A DNA stretch of 64,000 nucleotides from Anodontia alba (GCA_964016985.1 OZ024835.1:68588812-68652811); one strand, 5' to 3'; counted from the first letter of the stretch, positions 50,766-61,730 are shown. Numbers and translations are program-made. The notes: generated by a model not told the origin, from the letters alone.

Positions 50766-51795
50766 AAAGGTATCTACTCTAAATAAAAATAATTTGCTCC
50801 CCGTTGGAGTAGATCCCTTTTCAAAAGGGCGGTAAAAATCCCTTTTCAGAAGGGAGGCAAAGTATAGATCACTTATCAGAAGTAAGGCAAAGAATAGATC
50901 CTTTTCAGAAGGGAAGCAAAGAGTAGATCCCTTTTCAGAAGGAAGGCAAAGGGTAGAGCCTTTTTCAGAAGGGAGGCAAAGAGTAGATCCCTTTTCAAAA
51001 GGGAGAATAGATCCCTTTCCAGAAGGGAGGCAAAAAGTAGATCCTTTTCAGAAGGAAGACAAAGAGTAGATCTCTTTTCAGAAGGAAGGCAAAGAGTAGA
51101 TTCCTTTTCAGAAGGGAGAATAGATCCCTTTCCAGAAGGGAGGCAAAGAGAAGATTCCTTTTCAGAAGGGAGGCAAAGAGTTGATTCCTTTTCAGAAGGA
51201 AGGCAAAGAGTAGATCCCTTTTCAGAAGGGAGGCAAAGAGAAGATCCCTTTTCAGAAGGGAGAATAGATCCCTTTCCAGAAGGGCTGCAAAAAGTAGATC
51301 CTTTTCAGAAGGAAGGCAAAGAGTAGATCCCTTTTCAGAAGGGAGGCAAAGAATAGATTCCTTTTCAGAAGGGAGAATAGATCCCTTTCCAGAAGGGAGG
51401 CAAAGAGAAGATCCCTTTTCAGAAGGGAGGCAAAGAGTAGATTCCTTTTTCAGAAGGAAGGCAAAGAGTAGATCCCATTTCAGAAGGGAGACAAAGAGAA
51501 GATCCCTTTTCAGAAGGGAGGTAAAGAGTAGATTCTTTTCAGAAGGAAGGCAAGGAATAGATCCTTTCCAGAAGGGAGACAATGAACAGATCCCATTTCA
51601 GAAGGGAGGCAAACAGAAGATCCTTTTTTCAGAAGGGAGGCAATGAATAGATCCATTTTCAGGAGGGAGGCAAAGAGAAGATTCTTTTTCAGAATGGAGG
51701 CAAAGAGTAGATCCATTTTCAGAAGAGAGGCAGCGAATAGATCCCTTTTCAGAAGGGAGGCAAAGAGTAGATCCCTTTTCATAAGGGGGGCAAAA
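50766..51795. repeat. 30-bp minisatellite related to the I hairpin
   Basis: About 33 copies of GATCCCTTTTCAGAAGGGAG plus GCAAAGAGTA. The left edge contains an I-type hairpin (AAAAGGTATCTACTCTAA with TTGGAGTAGATCCCTTTT). Each unit has a small internal inverted repeat, CCCTTTTCAGAAGGG. The minus-strand decapeptide frame (LLKRDLLFAS) is due to the 30-bp period. Confidence 0.85.
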
Positions 51796-51834
51796 CCAAT
51801 GTTGACAGAGCTGCCTTCCCTGACTTTGAATACC

Positions 51835-51900
51835 CTTTTTGGGTCTACACTATTAGCTCAGGCCTGTATGTCGGAATATTTACTGTAAATACGGTAGCAA
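51835..51900. mobile_element. D-element frame iii fragment
   Basis: TTGGGTCTACACTATTAGC, TCAGGCCTGTATGTCGG, ATATTTACTGTAAATACGG. Right half only. Confidence 0.55.
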
Positions 51901-51929
51901 TTACATCTATCTGCCAGATAGATATACCT

Positions 51930-52172
51930 GGGCCCAGTTGTTCAAAGCGTCGTTAGTTTAACGAGCTCGTTAAGGGTCATTTCGTTAACTGTTTTAGCGG
52001 ATTCAATATACAATACTCTGATATTTTTGCTGAAAAAATGTGAGTAGCTTTTGCACTGCAAAAGCTACTCACATTTTTTCAGCAAAAAATTTCAGCATAT
52101 TTGCGTATCACTCGATGTAAATTTCAATGAATCGTTAACTAACGATGTCGTTAGCTTTGAACAACTGGGCCC
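51930..52172. mobile_element. MITE-F, complete
   Basis: GGGCCCAGTTGTTCAAAGC and GCTTTGAACAACTGGGCCC. Core GTGAGTAGCTTTTGCACTGC with complement. Confidence 0.85.
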
Positions 52173-52854
52173 TGAAATTTTACCGACATGTGAACATACT
52201 CTCCGATTGTTTCAGTACATAGCCTAAAGTAAAGACTATCGACCGACAGATTAATACTTTAATTGATGTATAAACTAAAGTCACAGGGGAACGAAAATCG
52301 CATTACAGAAATCGCACCAGTCTCACATGGAATAGTTTACATCCTCATTAAAGTGTAGGATGGCTTGGTTTGAAATTTATTCTGCACAAAAACGACGAAA
52401 AAAAACAACTTTATGGAGCTTTGAAATTGTCATTTTAAGAACCAAATCTAATTTAGAATTCTTCAGATGCTTTTTGTTTCCATATCGTCCATCCTAGCGG
52501 GCACATGGGCGTTTATACACCATTAATTTTCGCATTCTTGACCTTAAATAGCAGATCAATGACGTCACAAGGTTACCATTTTATTCTGATATTTTAGATG
52601 TTAAATATGTATTTTATATGTGCAATATTCTATCTGAAGTCACAAAACAGTAAGCTTTTAGGCAATTTTACCTCACTTGTGTTTAAGTTTAGAACAAATA
52701 TGATAAGGGGTTACCGTGTCCGTTCAGTCTTCCACCCTGCCACCTGCTAATCATACACAGCTGTATTGGCTAAGATTTCATACCATTCAGCTTCCTTTCT
52801 AAGACTCTATGAACGATAAGTTAGGCTCAGGGAATTCATGAATCGAGGGTACCG
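52173..52854. other. No gene recognised
   Basis: AT-rich. CCTAGCGGGCACATGGGCGT at ~52493 resembles the end of the M-type repeat at 57358. No exon identified. Confidence 0.4.
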
Positions 52855-53040
52855 TGTTTACTCAAAGTATTCGATCAGATAGGCCTGGGAATACAGTGAA
52901 GACCTAGATTAGACGCCGTCAAGTAAACACATACATGTAATATCTTAACAATATCGTTCCGATGTCGCTGCGACGTCATGACGTCGCAGCGACATCGGAA
53001 CGACTTTGTCACGAAGTTGTGTGTTTTTAGTGCGTTAAAA
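52855..53040. mobile_element. D fragment followed by a perfect M-type palindrome
   Basis: GATAGGCCTGGGAATACAGT and AGATTAGACGCCG are a D left half. It runs into AGTAAACACATACATG and a loopless 50-bp palindrome at 52954-53003 (TCGTTCCGATGTCGCTGCGA, self-complementary at a CGTCATGACG centre). Confidence 0.7.
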
Positions 53041-53048
53041 AGTGTTTA

Positions 53049-53352
53049 CAGTCGAACTTCAATGGCTCTAACATATATGGGGCGATGGAAATTTGTTCTA
53101 GACACGGGTTGTTCGAGCGACTGAGGATTACTCATATTGTCAGATCAGGACGCAATTGGTGATAATTTAGGGATATCTTTTCGATCTTCTATAAAATAAT
53201 GGTATGTTGAGTGTAAACACAACATACCGCTTCATGATAAAACAAGAAAATTTTCCTAAAGTATCTCTAAATATTTGTTTTCTTCAGCTATCAGAAGAAT
53301 TTCCTAGGGACTCAAAGCGAGTTCGAATCAGCCACGGTAAACTGGCCATCAC
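53049..53352 (+). mobile_element. MITE-A without core
   Basis: CAGTCGAACTTCAATGGCTC at left. The middle reads GGTATGTTGAGTGTAAACAC then AACATACC, so the whole ACTCATTAGAATCGCCTCG hairpin is gone. The right end is cut off after CGGTAAACTGGCCATC at the GATA array. Confidence 0.8.
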
Positions 53353-53371
53353 GGGTCACACTTCCTCCGAC

Positions 53372-53373
53372 TT

Positions 53374-53433
<60 letters not shown>

Positions 53434-53458
53434 GTAGGTAGGTAGGTAGGTAGGTAGG

Positions 53459-53540
<82 letters not shown>

Positions 53541-53542
53541 TC
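53372..53542. repeat. GATA microsatellite with an internal GGTA block
   Basis: (GATA)n from 53374, a homogeneous (GGTA)7 block at about 53431-53460, and (GATA)n again to 53540. Confidence 0.95.
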
Positions 53543-53670
53543 ATTTCTGCCACAAAGAAAAAAATAAAATTATGTGTATTTGAAATGCATGTATTTAGGA
53601 CCAATTGATGTTACATGGACTTCATGCAAAACGCAAATAATACCCAGCATATTTTCTATATATATAGCAT

Positions 53671-53750
53671 TCCACTTTGCATATCTAATCAAAACTTTAT
53701 GCAGTCCATTTTGCATATCTAATCAAAACTTTATGACGTTATAAAATCAC
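53671..53750. repeat. Short direct repeat TTTTGCATATCTAATCAAAA
   Basis: Two copies of CATATCTAATCAAAACTTTA in tandem. A related block is at about 55290-55335. Confidence 0.75.
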
Positions 53751-53900
53751 CTGTATTGGTATAACTCGTCCAAGCAGATACTTTATATGCAGAAGATGTA
53801 ATCTGTGCTTTATTAAACTGTTTTTCTCAATACAGGAGTCCAAATGATTAACAGACACACATACGCATACAGTATAAAATTTTAGGTATGCAACACTTAA

Positions 53901-54120
53901 CCCATTGTAGTCGGGAGACCCGTAAAAGGATAATTGGCAAACAGTGGAGACCCAGATCAGACGCCGCAGAACGCGGCGTCTGATCACGGTCTCCACTGTT
54001 TGCAAATAGTTTAGCCATTTTTCTCAAAGAATATGTAAATCTCATAGCCGGGTGTACCTATAATTGAAATTGGACTCTTCCAATGTATAGGGTGGGAGAG
54101 TTTATTCAGTATACAATGGG
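53901..54120. mobile_element. D-element frame iv, TTAA-flanked
   Basis: TTAA at 53897-53900 and 54121-54124. Ends CCCATTGTAG and CAATGGG. D core at 53937-54003 with a GCCGCAGAACGCGGC centre. Confidence 0.8.
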
Positions 54121-54161
54121 TTAAAGAGGAACGCAATCTTAAAAAGTAGTTTGCTTTAAAG

Positions 54162-54500
54162 TACAGTCGACTCTCGTTATCTCGAAGTCCGAGGGACTAT
54201 CTGAAATACTTCGAGATATCCGTATCTCGACATATCAGATTTGCAGAATTGAGGAAAAAAGATAAATCAAACAACCAGATTTCACAAATGAGTATGTAAT
54301 TTGACTCCAGAAACTAGAGATATACTGAAAATATTATGGAAAAGAGGAGAAATTGCTCCTTAGGAGCAATTTCTCCTCTTTTCCACATTATTTTGTTACC
54401 TGTTGTCATAGTTTCATGTTAAAACAGGGACCAGATTTTCACTTCGAGTTAAGCGGTAATTCGAAATAAGCGAGTTTGAGATAACGAGGTTCGACCGTAT
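54162..54500 (+). mobile_element. MITE-C, complete
   Basis: TACAGTCGACTCTCGTTATC to GATAACGAGGTTCGACCGTA. Perfect core AGAGGAGAAATTGCTCCTTA and complement. Confidence 0.85.
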
Positions 54501-55400
54501 TTACAAACAATGAATTCTGATACAAATTTGATCAAAATCGGAGGAGAATTAAGAAACCTATAAACAGTTGAATATTTTAACATTGGTGGAATGGGCGCCT
54601 CCATTTTGAATATCTAATGAGGTTTCAAAAAATCATTTTATAAAGGTTACCTCATAAAAATGGATTTATTTTGGGGGGAAATGATTGCTTTTCACTCGAA
54701 TTTAACATCAATAAAAATCTGTAGCAAAATTATTCTTGAAAACCTTTTATAATTTGGTTTTGCATATTTAATTTGTGCTGTGTGACGTCACAAAGCCTCA
54801 AATATGGCGGCATCCATGACAGCCATTTTAGATATATTCAAACCATCTTATTTCCAGGCCCATTTTGAAAACTTTTGCATCAATAAAATGGCTTGCTAAG
54901 CACTTTACTCCAAGATATACTTACAGCTTATATTGCATTCCCCTTTAAATGACATGAAGTTGACATGATGAAAATTTAAAACGGTGGTACCTTTACAATA
55001 GTTATGAAGTCTTTAAATGGCATTATAAAAATGCAACGATGGCAAAGAATGTGTCTGAGAACGCACGCATTTTGATCAACTATTTGATAGAAACTTAGAC
55101 GGTAAAACGATGTTTAAAGAGTTTAAAATCATTTTTAAAGGCGCTGCAGTTCTGAATATTAATTGAGATTCTTAACATTTTAAGATGTTACATAAACTCG
55201 TCCATTTGCCGGAAAATATGAAAGTTTGAAGATAAAACCTATAAATATCTAAAGAAGAAGCATAGAAGTAAATAAAGTTACAAATGCATTCCATTTTGCA
55301 TATCTGATCAAAACTTTATGACCTCATAAAATCATATTTAGTATTCAAAATTGCGGCGATTTTGATAGTTTGAAAAGCACTTTTGACAGAATATGATTTT
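54501..55400. repeat. Old dispersed repeats, no gene
   Basis: Contains CCTCCATTTTGAATATCTAA, TGTGACGTCACAAAGCC and TTTTGCATATCTGATCAAAA blocks, typical of a decayed tandem repeat with a ~150-300-bp theme. No coding exon was seen. Confidence 0.45.
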
Positions 55401-55676
55401 CATGACGAAAACACGCCTATTCAAATATACAGAAAATTTCACCTCCAAAAACTGAAAATTTTCAGATAAAAAACTGATATTTTTCATATTTCTGTTCAAA
55501 ACATAGATTGTGGGTACTCGTTAGAACCGCCTCGACGAGACGGTTCTAACGAGTACCACAATCTATGTTTTTGATCAGAAATAAGAAAAATAATGTATAC
55601 TCCTGTAAACCCCAGCTTTACTATATAAAAGTGGGGTTTAAGGGGGTCAAATTTATATAGGTATGTTTTCGTGATA
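55401..55676 (+). mobile_element. MITE-B, complete
   Basis: CATGACGAAAACACGCCTAT to GGTATGTTTTCGTGATA. Core CCGCCTCGACGAGACGG, one mismatch between arms. Confidence 0.85.
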
Positions 55677-56534
55677 GTTCAGGGACTAAGCTCTTCAAAG
55701 TTATAAATATGAGAATACCTAATTGTTAAAAAGTTTATAACTTAAGAACACATTTTATGCTATCACTGAGTAAAGTACAATGTGATGTATCACATATTGA
55801 TTTGACGTTTCTTCAAAATGGAAAAGGGACGGCTTTATCGCACAATAAGCACCATTAGCCTTTGGTGAAAATATACAAGTGTAGAAAATCGAATTTAGTG
55901 ATCTTATAACCCATGGATCGGTCTCTGATTTAGCTACTTATTTCCAATGAAGTCAATTTTGTAAATCTAGATTTTGCCATAGAATAAACGGAATATATTG
56001 CATTGTGTATAGAGAAGTCTACCACACAGAGTGGGTTCTTTTTTGGTTTCCAGGAAACAAGTGCAAAGTTCACAAGTGCAAAGTGATCGGTAACGTTTTG
56101 CTCTGGATCACTGTACCAAATGATGAGAGTCAACGGGAGCAGGGATCCTGGGCGAAGGTGTTCGCGTGTGTCTTTTACTTATAGTCATCTACTATAGTCA
56201 AACTGTTGAAAAAACTCACAGGATAATAGTAATAGTGGCACCTAAGGAGTATTATTTGTGTACTCTGTCAGAGGTAAAATTTGACAATTCGGAACGAACC
56301 AAAACTCGGAAAGTAACTTAGGTAATTTATGTTAGTTCAGTGACTCTTGATACATATGTCACCATGTGCAGTATAAGCGTCATAAGCGTACATGCGATTG
56401 TAGAATCTAAACGACCCGCTAGCTTTTTGAAAAAGCTAACACTTGTAACATTAATGGTGCTAATGGTTGAAGTGACATGCCCGGTCCTGGGAGAAAATTG
56501 CGCGAGCGCAAACCTTCCCGAGATTTGTCTGGTA
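55677..56534. other. No gene recognised
   Basis: An open frame at 56340-56564 has a hydrophobic stretch (KLTLVTLMVLMVEVTCPVLG), but its C-terminus is read out of the mariner terminal repeat, so it is probably not a gene. Nothing else is identified. Confidence 0.4.
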
Positions 56535-57161
56535 CGAGGGTCGTGCAAAAAGTTCTGTCGTTAATAGGCTTCCTAAGTTTTAAGCTAAATATCACAGGTA
56601 TATTTTAAAATGCTTCACTGCACTTGAATGGTGTGTTGAATAGCTAACGGTTTATTTCGTACAAATTGCTTTCAAACTGACCGAGTTATTTCAAATTGAA
56701 ATAGATGCAGTCATATACACTGACCAATTTACTTGTTACATTGGAATATGGACCAAGCAAAGGATGGTCAGGAGTCCACCTTTTACATGACAACGCCTCC
56801 TCTCATAAGTGTGAGGTTATTAAGTCTTTCTTGGCTTCTGAAAAGGTGAAAGTTTTAAACCATCCACGTTATTCACCTGACCTGATTCCCTGTGACTTCT
56901 TTTTATTTCCAAGGCTTAAGAAAATGCTCTCTGGAAATAAGTATACGTCTAGAAGTTCTCTTGGCAGCGCTACTTATCAGTGCCTCCAACAGATTCCAAA
57001 AGAAGACTATTTATCTGCTTTTCGCGACTGGGTAAAATGGTTACAAAAATGTGTTTCAGTAAAGGGGGAATACTTTGAAGGTTTGTAATAAAAATATGTT
57101 TGATAAAACGTAGCACTGAGGTAATCCGAACCCAGTGACAAAACTTTTTGCAGGACCCTTG
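56535..57161 (+). mobile_element. mariner element, internally deleted
   Basis: Flanked by TA at 56533-56534 and 57162-57163. Terminal repeats CGAGGGTCGTGCAAAAAGTT and, from the other end, CAAGGGTCCTGCAAAAAGTT. Only 627 bp long against roughly 1.3 kb for a full mariner. The missing part is the N-terminal half of the transposase. Confidence 0.9.
56705..57088 (+). pseudogene. mariner transposase C-terminal half (DD34D)
   Basis: LLHDNASSH carries the second catalytic aspartate and HPRYSPDLIPCDFFLFPRLK the third; 34 residues lie between them, the mariner spacing. The C-terminal W..W..KCV...GEYFEGL motif is also typical. The DNA-binding region and first aspartate are absent, so no active enzyme can be made. 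The frame is otherwise intact, suggesting a fairly recent deletion. Confidence 0.9.
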
Positions 57162-57357
57162 TATAACCGTCCCTGATTTGATTGACCTGGTAATCATGTG
57201 AAACTTATTGACGAACATGTATTCATGATAGATAAGATAAGGTTAGACTTTATTCAGAAAATAAATATAAACAAAGAAGTAAGAATAAACAAATTAAACT
57301 GTTAAAAAGTTAGAAATTAATAAAGAGCAAACTGTGATTACTGATTAAGCTACTACA

Positions 57358-57610
57358 TCCCAGCGGGCACATGACTTCTATACAACGTTACATTAACGTA
57401 CGTCTACATTAATGCGACGTTGTATAAACGTCGTAACGTTACATCGAAGTTAATGCGACGTTGTATAAACGTCATAACGTTACATCGAAGTTAATGTGAC
57501 GTTGTATAAACGTCATGACGTTACATCGAAGTTAATGTAACGTTGTATAAACGTCATGACGTTGCAGCAACGTTTATGCAATGTTATATAAACGTCCTGT
57601 GTCCGCTGAT
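57358..57610. mobile_element. M-type element with 41-bp tandem units
   Basis: CCCAGCGGGCACATGACTTC at left and GTCCTGTGTCCGCTG at right form rough inverted ends. Between them four to five units of GCGACGTTGTATAAACGTCA TAACGTTACATCGAAGTTAAT type repeat. Confidence 0.75.
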
Positions 57611-57649
57611 TAGTTTGTATCACAATGAAGCTAACTAAATATTTCTTAA

Positions 57650-57745
57650 AATTTAAAAAACAAACAAACAAAAAAAACAAAACAAAAAAAAACAAAACAA
57701 AAAAAACAAAAAAAAACAACAACAAAAAAAAAAAACCAACAACCT
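57650..57745. repeat. A/C-rich simple sequence
   Basis: Runs of CAAAAAAAACAAAACA type with AAC units. Confidence 0.9.
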
Positions 57746-57846
57746 AGAAACTAGGGCGCAAAGGCAGCTCAACCACTAAAAAAAGCGCACACGCCCTTTC
57801 ATAAAAATATAAATGTACATAAAAAATCACAATTTAGTGTTCTTAA

Positions 57847-58240
57847 CCATGTTCCTGCTAGTCCCGGATATGCCCTGCCTTTTCAAATCGTGTAGATCCA
57901 AAACAATTGCCTTCTGATCTGGATCTCCGCAGTTTGTTGTTAAGTATTTGAATTTGTATTAACAACCTGGATCAAGTAATCTGGGCCCAGTTGTTCAAAG
58001 CGTCGTTAGCTTAACGAGATTAGCGGTCAACATGTTAACTGTTCTAGTAAGTACAATATCTAATTCACAGGTATTTTTGCTGAAAAAATGTGTACTCACA
58101 TTTTTTAAGCAAAAATATTAGCGTATATGCCATATTGGATGATCAAAGATTTAACGATACGTTAACTAACGACATCGTTAGTTTTGAACAACTTGGCCCT
58201 GATTAGCTGAAAACTACTTACTTAAATAAGCATGGCAAGG
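57847..58240 (-). mobile_element. D-element frame v interrupted by MITE-F
   Basis: TTAA at 57843-57846. CCCGGATATGCCCTGCC, a decayed core (GTGTAGATCCAAAACAA, CTGATCTGGATCTCC), AAGTATTTGAATTTGTATTA, then MITE-F, then GCTGAAAACTACTTACTTAA and AAGCATGGCAAGGG. This is the reverse of 16176-16381. Confidence 0.65.
57983..58199. mobile_element. MITE-F with reduced core, nested
   Basis: GGGCCCAGTTGTTCAAAGC and GTTTTGAACAACTTGGCCC. The core has lost the AGCTTTTGC stem and reads TGAAAAAATGTGTACTCACA. Confidence 0.8.
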
Positions 58241-58369
58241 GTCAGCACCCATAGATAGAAGGCAGTCCATAAAATCACGTGGCTTATTTCCAGTGGGTCC
58301 ATTTTGGTCAGTCAATATTTGGCATGGGACAAGCGGAAACATATTGCTAAAATGTATTAGCCGGAACGC

Positions 58370-58470
58370 ATTTCCTACAAGACTGCACGTGCGCTCAACG
58401 AAGACTCGCATCAGCCTTCGCATTCGCGCATTCTGATCAGTCTTCACAGGGCACTCTGTGGCTAACCAAG
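58370..58470. mobile_element. E-family hairpin, degenerate
   Basis: CACGTGCGCTCAACGAAGAC, AGCCTTCGCATTCGCGCA, TTCTGATCAGTCTTCAC. Confidence 0.55.
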
Positions 58471-58659
58471 CACCCAAAACCTCGTAAGGCGGACAGTGAA
58501 GTCGGATGGAATATTGACCAAGCATGCTTACTGAGGCTAGCTAATCAGAACTGAAAAGCTAATCGATTATCAGTCATAATCGATTTGTAATCATTGAAGA
58601 TTTGGTCATAATTTTACCTGTCTACCTGAACATGACTCTTACCATATTTTATACTTTAC

Positions 58660-58870
58660 TGTATGCATTTGGTCAGACAGGCCTGAGCAAACAGTGTAGA
58701 CCAAGATGAGACGCCGCAAACGCGGCGTCTCATCAGGGTCTACATTGTTGGCCACTCATTCAGCTACTTTTAGACACACCATTTGGTAGTAAATTGTACT
58801 TATTCAAATTTTAGATAAAGTATGATAAGGAGTTGAAGTGTTTGAATGCTGGGGATAAATACGGTAAAGT
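58660..58870. mobile_element. D-element frame iii
   Basis: CAGACAGGCCTGAGCAAACA, core at 58687-58752 (GATGAGACGCCGCAAACGCG), ATTCAAATTTTAGATAAAGT, GGGGATAAATACGGTA. Confidence 0.7.
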
Positions 58871-59040
58871 AACAGACACAGAAATAAAATAATCGATTTT
58901 CAGCAAATCTGTAACGGTAATCGTTTTGTGGTATTTATCGATCAAGTAATCGATTATCCGATTAATTGTACCAGCCCTAATGCTTACGTTTAGAAGGCTG
59001 CACATATGCACACTCACACTATTTACTAATAGCTGATTCT

Positions 59041-59143
59041 CAGCAAGCATTCTTTCTAAATCTATAGCGGGTCGTTATCGGCCCGTCAGGGTAGCTGGCG
59101 GGCCGATAACGGCCCACTGTAGATTTATAGAATGTTAGCTGGG
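59041..59143. mobile_element. MITE-G
   Basis: CAGCAAGCATTCTTTCTAAA to AATGTTAGCTGGG. Core CGGGTCGTTATCGGCCCGTC, nearly fully palindromic. Confidence 0.85.
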
Positions 59144-59153
59144 TTAGCATATC

Positions 59154-59268
59154 ACTTTACCACTATCTGACCTGATTCAGCAGACGACAAATGATGGCAT
59201 TTTTTCCAGTAAATAGGCTTTTAAAATGTCGTCTGATAAAATATTTACCAAGCATGCTTAGAAGGCTG
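59154..59268. mobile_element. MITE-H, shortened
   Basis: CTTTACCACTATCTGACC, AGCAGACGACAAATG at left and ATGTCGTCTGATAAAATATT at right. Hairpin mostly lost. Confidence 0.6.
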
Positions 59269-59271
59269 CTT

Positions 59272-59378
59272 CCCAGCTAGCATTCTACATAAATCTATAG
59301 CGGGCCGCTATCGGCCCGTCAGCTACCCTGACGGGCCGATAACGGCCCGCTATAGATTTATGTAGAATGCTTACTGGG
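59272..59378. mobile_element. MITE-G
   Basis: CCCAGCTAGCATTCTACATA to GTAGAATGCTTACTGGG. The ACAT/ATGT change relative to other copies is present on both arms, so it stays paired. Confidence 0.85.
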
Positions 59379-59392
59379 TTACTAATGGCTAA

Positions 59393-59570
59393 TTACCGTA
59401 TTTACCCTAAATATTGTGATGTCAACTCCATAAAATACTTACCCTAAACTTTGAACAAGCCCATTTAGTTACCTGTCGCCGTGTCAAAACCTGTGGATGA
59501 GTGGCAAATAGTGTAGATCCTGATCAGACAGTCCGTGACAACCCATCTCAGGATCTACACGTCTTTCTTT
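59393..59570. mobile_element. D-element frame iii, decayed
   Basis: TTACCGTATTTACCCTAAAT at left, GGCAAATAGTGTAGATCC and CAGGATCTACACG around a broken core. Confidence 0.6.
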
Positions 59571-59640
59571 CTGTTATCACTGACACGCATATTTGCAACA
59601 ACGATTATGTTTCGATTCGAAAGGTGAGTTCATGCTAATT

Positions 59641-59785
59641 CTTAACCTTTACCACTCTATGGGTATATTCAGCAGACGACATATTGATAATAGCATTTTT
59701 TTTCATAGGACATAGGTTTAAGCATTTCATGCAAATACACTCCCTCAAGAAATGTCAATGTCTATTCTTTGGAAAAAATAAAGAA
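59641..59785. mobile_element. MITE-H, left part
   Basis: CCTTTACCACTCTATGGGTA, CAGCAGACGACATATTG and AGCATTTCATGCAAAT. The right end is missing at the border of the tandem array. Confidence 0.6.
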
Positions 59786-61448
59786 CAGAGCCAGGATGGC
59801 CCTGTATCGCTCACCTGAGTACCAGAGAAGGTTCGAGTCAACTGGCCTTTCGGTTCAGGAGAAATTCAAAAGAGATTTTCTGATCGGAACGATTTTAGCT
59901 AGTTTTGCTTAACAAACTACCCCGATAGTTTCTACCAAGTTTCCAATCAATTGGCCTTTTGGTTCAGGAGAACTTCAAAACAGATTTGCAAGATGGCGGT
60001 CATCTTGAATTTGCTGATCGTTATGATTTTAGTTGTTTTTGATCAACAAGTCGCCCCGATACTTCCTACTACGCTTCGAGTCAACTGGCGTTTTGGTTCA
60101 GGAGAAAAGTTCAAAACTGATTTTCAAAATGGCGGCCATGGCGGCCATGTTGGATTTTTGATCCGACCTATTTTTGCTCGACAGGTTACCACGATACTTA
60201 CTACCAAGGTTAGTGTCAGTTGGCCATTCCGTTGAGGAGAAGAAGTTCCAATACATTTTCAAAATTGCGGCGGTGGCGGCCATGTTGGATTTCTGATGGG
60301 AACGATTGTGGCTAGTTTTGATCTAAGTCACACCGATACTTCCTGTTAAGTTTGTATTCGATTGACCTTTCAGTTTTTAATAGAAGTTCAAAATAGATTT
60401 TTCAAAACGGCGGCGGTGGCAGCCATCATGCATATCTGATCGGAATGATGTTAACTATTTTTGTTCTACAAGTGACACTGATACTTTCTATTAAGTTTCG
60501 AGTAGATGGGCCTTTCGGTTCAGGAAAAGAAGTTCAAAATAGATTTTCAAGATGGCAGCCATCTTGGATATCTAATCGTTATGTTTTAGCTATTTTGATC
60601 TACAAATCACACCGCTACTTCCTATCAAGTTTTGATTCAACTGGACTTTTGGTTCAGGAGAAAAAAAATTAAAATAAATTTTCAAGATGGCGGTCATAAC
60701 GGCTATCTTGGATTTCCGATCCGAACTAAATTAAGCTAATTCTGATCAACTAGTTACCTCTATACTTACTACCAAGTTTTGAGTCATATGGCCTTTCCAT
60801 TCAGGAGAAGAAGTACCAAATACATTTTCAAGATGGCGGCAATGGCGGCCATGTTGGATTTCTGACGAGAATGATTTTAGTTACTTTTGATCTACAAGTC
60901 ACACCGACACTTCCTATCACTGGCCTTTCAGTTCAGGAGAAGTTCAAATAGATTTTCAAAATAGCGGCGATGGCAGCCATATTTGATATTTGTTCGGAAA
61001 AAAAAAAACTTTAGTTATTTTTTTTATCTACAAGTCACACCGATAGTTCCTATCAAGTTTCGATTTTCAAGACGGCAGCCGTGATGGTCATCTTGGGTTT
61101 CCGATCGGAACGATTTTAGCTAATTTTGATTTACAAGTTACTCTGATGCTTCTTCTCCAGTGTCGTCAGTTGGTCTTTCGGTTCAGGAGAAGAAATTCAA
61201 AATAGATTTTCAAGATGGCGGCTGTGGTGGCCATCTTAGATTTCCGATCTGAGCGAGTTTAGCTATTCTTGATCTACAAGTCATCCCGATACTTCCTACC
61301 CAGATTCTTGTCGACTGGCTATTCTTGATCTACAAGTCATCCCGATACTTCCTACCCAGGTTCTTGTCGACTGGCCTTTCGGTTCAGGAGAAGTTTAAAA
61401 TAGAATTTCAAGATGGCGCCATATAGGCCCTATTGGACTTCCGATCGA

Positions 61449-61555
61449 CCCAGTAAGCATTCTTTATAAATCTATAGCGGGCCGTTATCGGCCCGTCAGG
61501 GTAGCTGACAGGCCGATAACGGCCCGCTATAGATTTATAAAGAATGCTAGCTGGG
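61449..61555. mobile_element. MITE-G nested in the tandem field
   Basis: CCCAGTAAGCATTCTTTATA to AGAATGCTAGCTGGG. The host reads GATCGA before and GAAACAATTTTAGC after, so any target duplication is only 2-3 bp. Confidence 0.85.
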
Positions 61556-61730
61556 GAAACAATTTTAGCTATTTTTTATCTTCAAGTCACTCCGATACTT
61601 CCTGCTAAGTTTCCAATTATTTGGTATTTCGGTTCAGATGAAGAAGTTCAAAATAGATTTTCAAGATGGTCGCCCTGGCTGCCATCTGGGATTTTCAATT
61701 CAAACGAGTTTAGCTATTTTTGATCTACAA

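Noticed and set aside
50995..51782. Leucine-rich decapeptide frames on the minus strand
   Set aside because: They follow from the 30-bp period; no signal or anchor structure beyond repeat composition.
53356..53604. Frame of repeated YLSI residues
   Set aside because: Translation of the GATA/GGTA microsatellite.
56340..56564. 74-codon frame with a hydrophobic segment and cysteines, resembling a small secreted peptide
   Set aside because: Its last residues are read from the mariner terminal repeat and the start is not supported.
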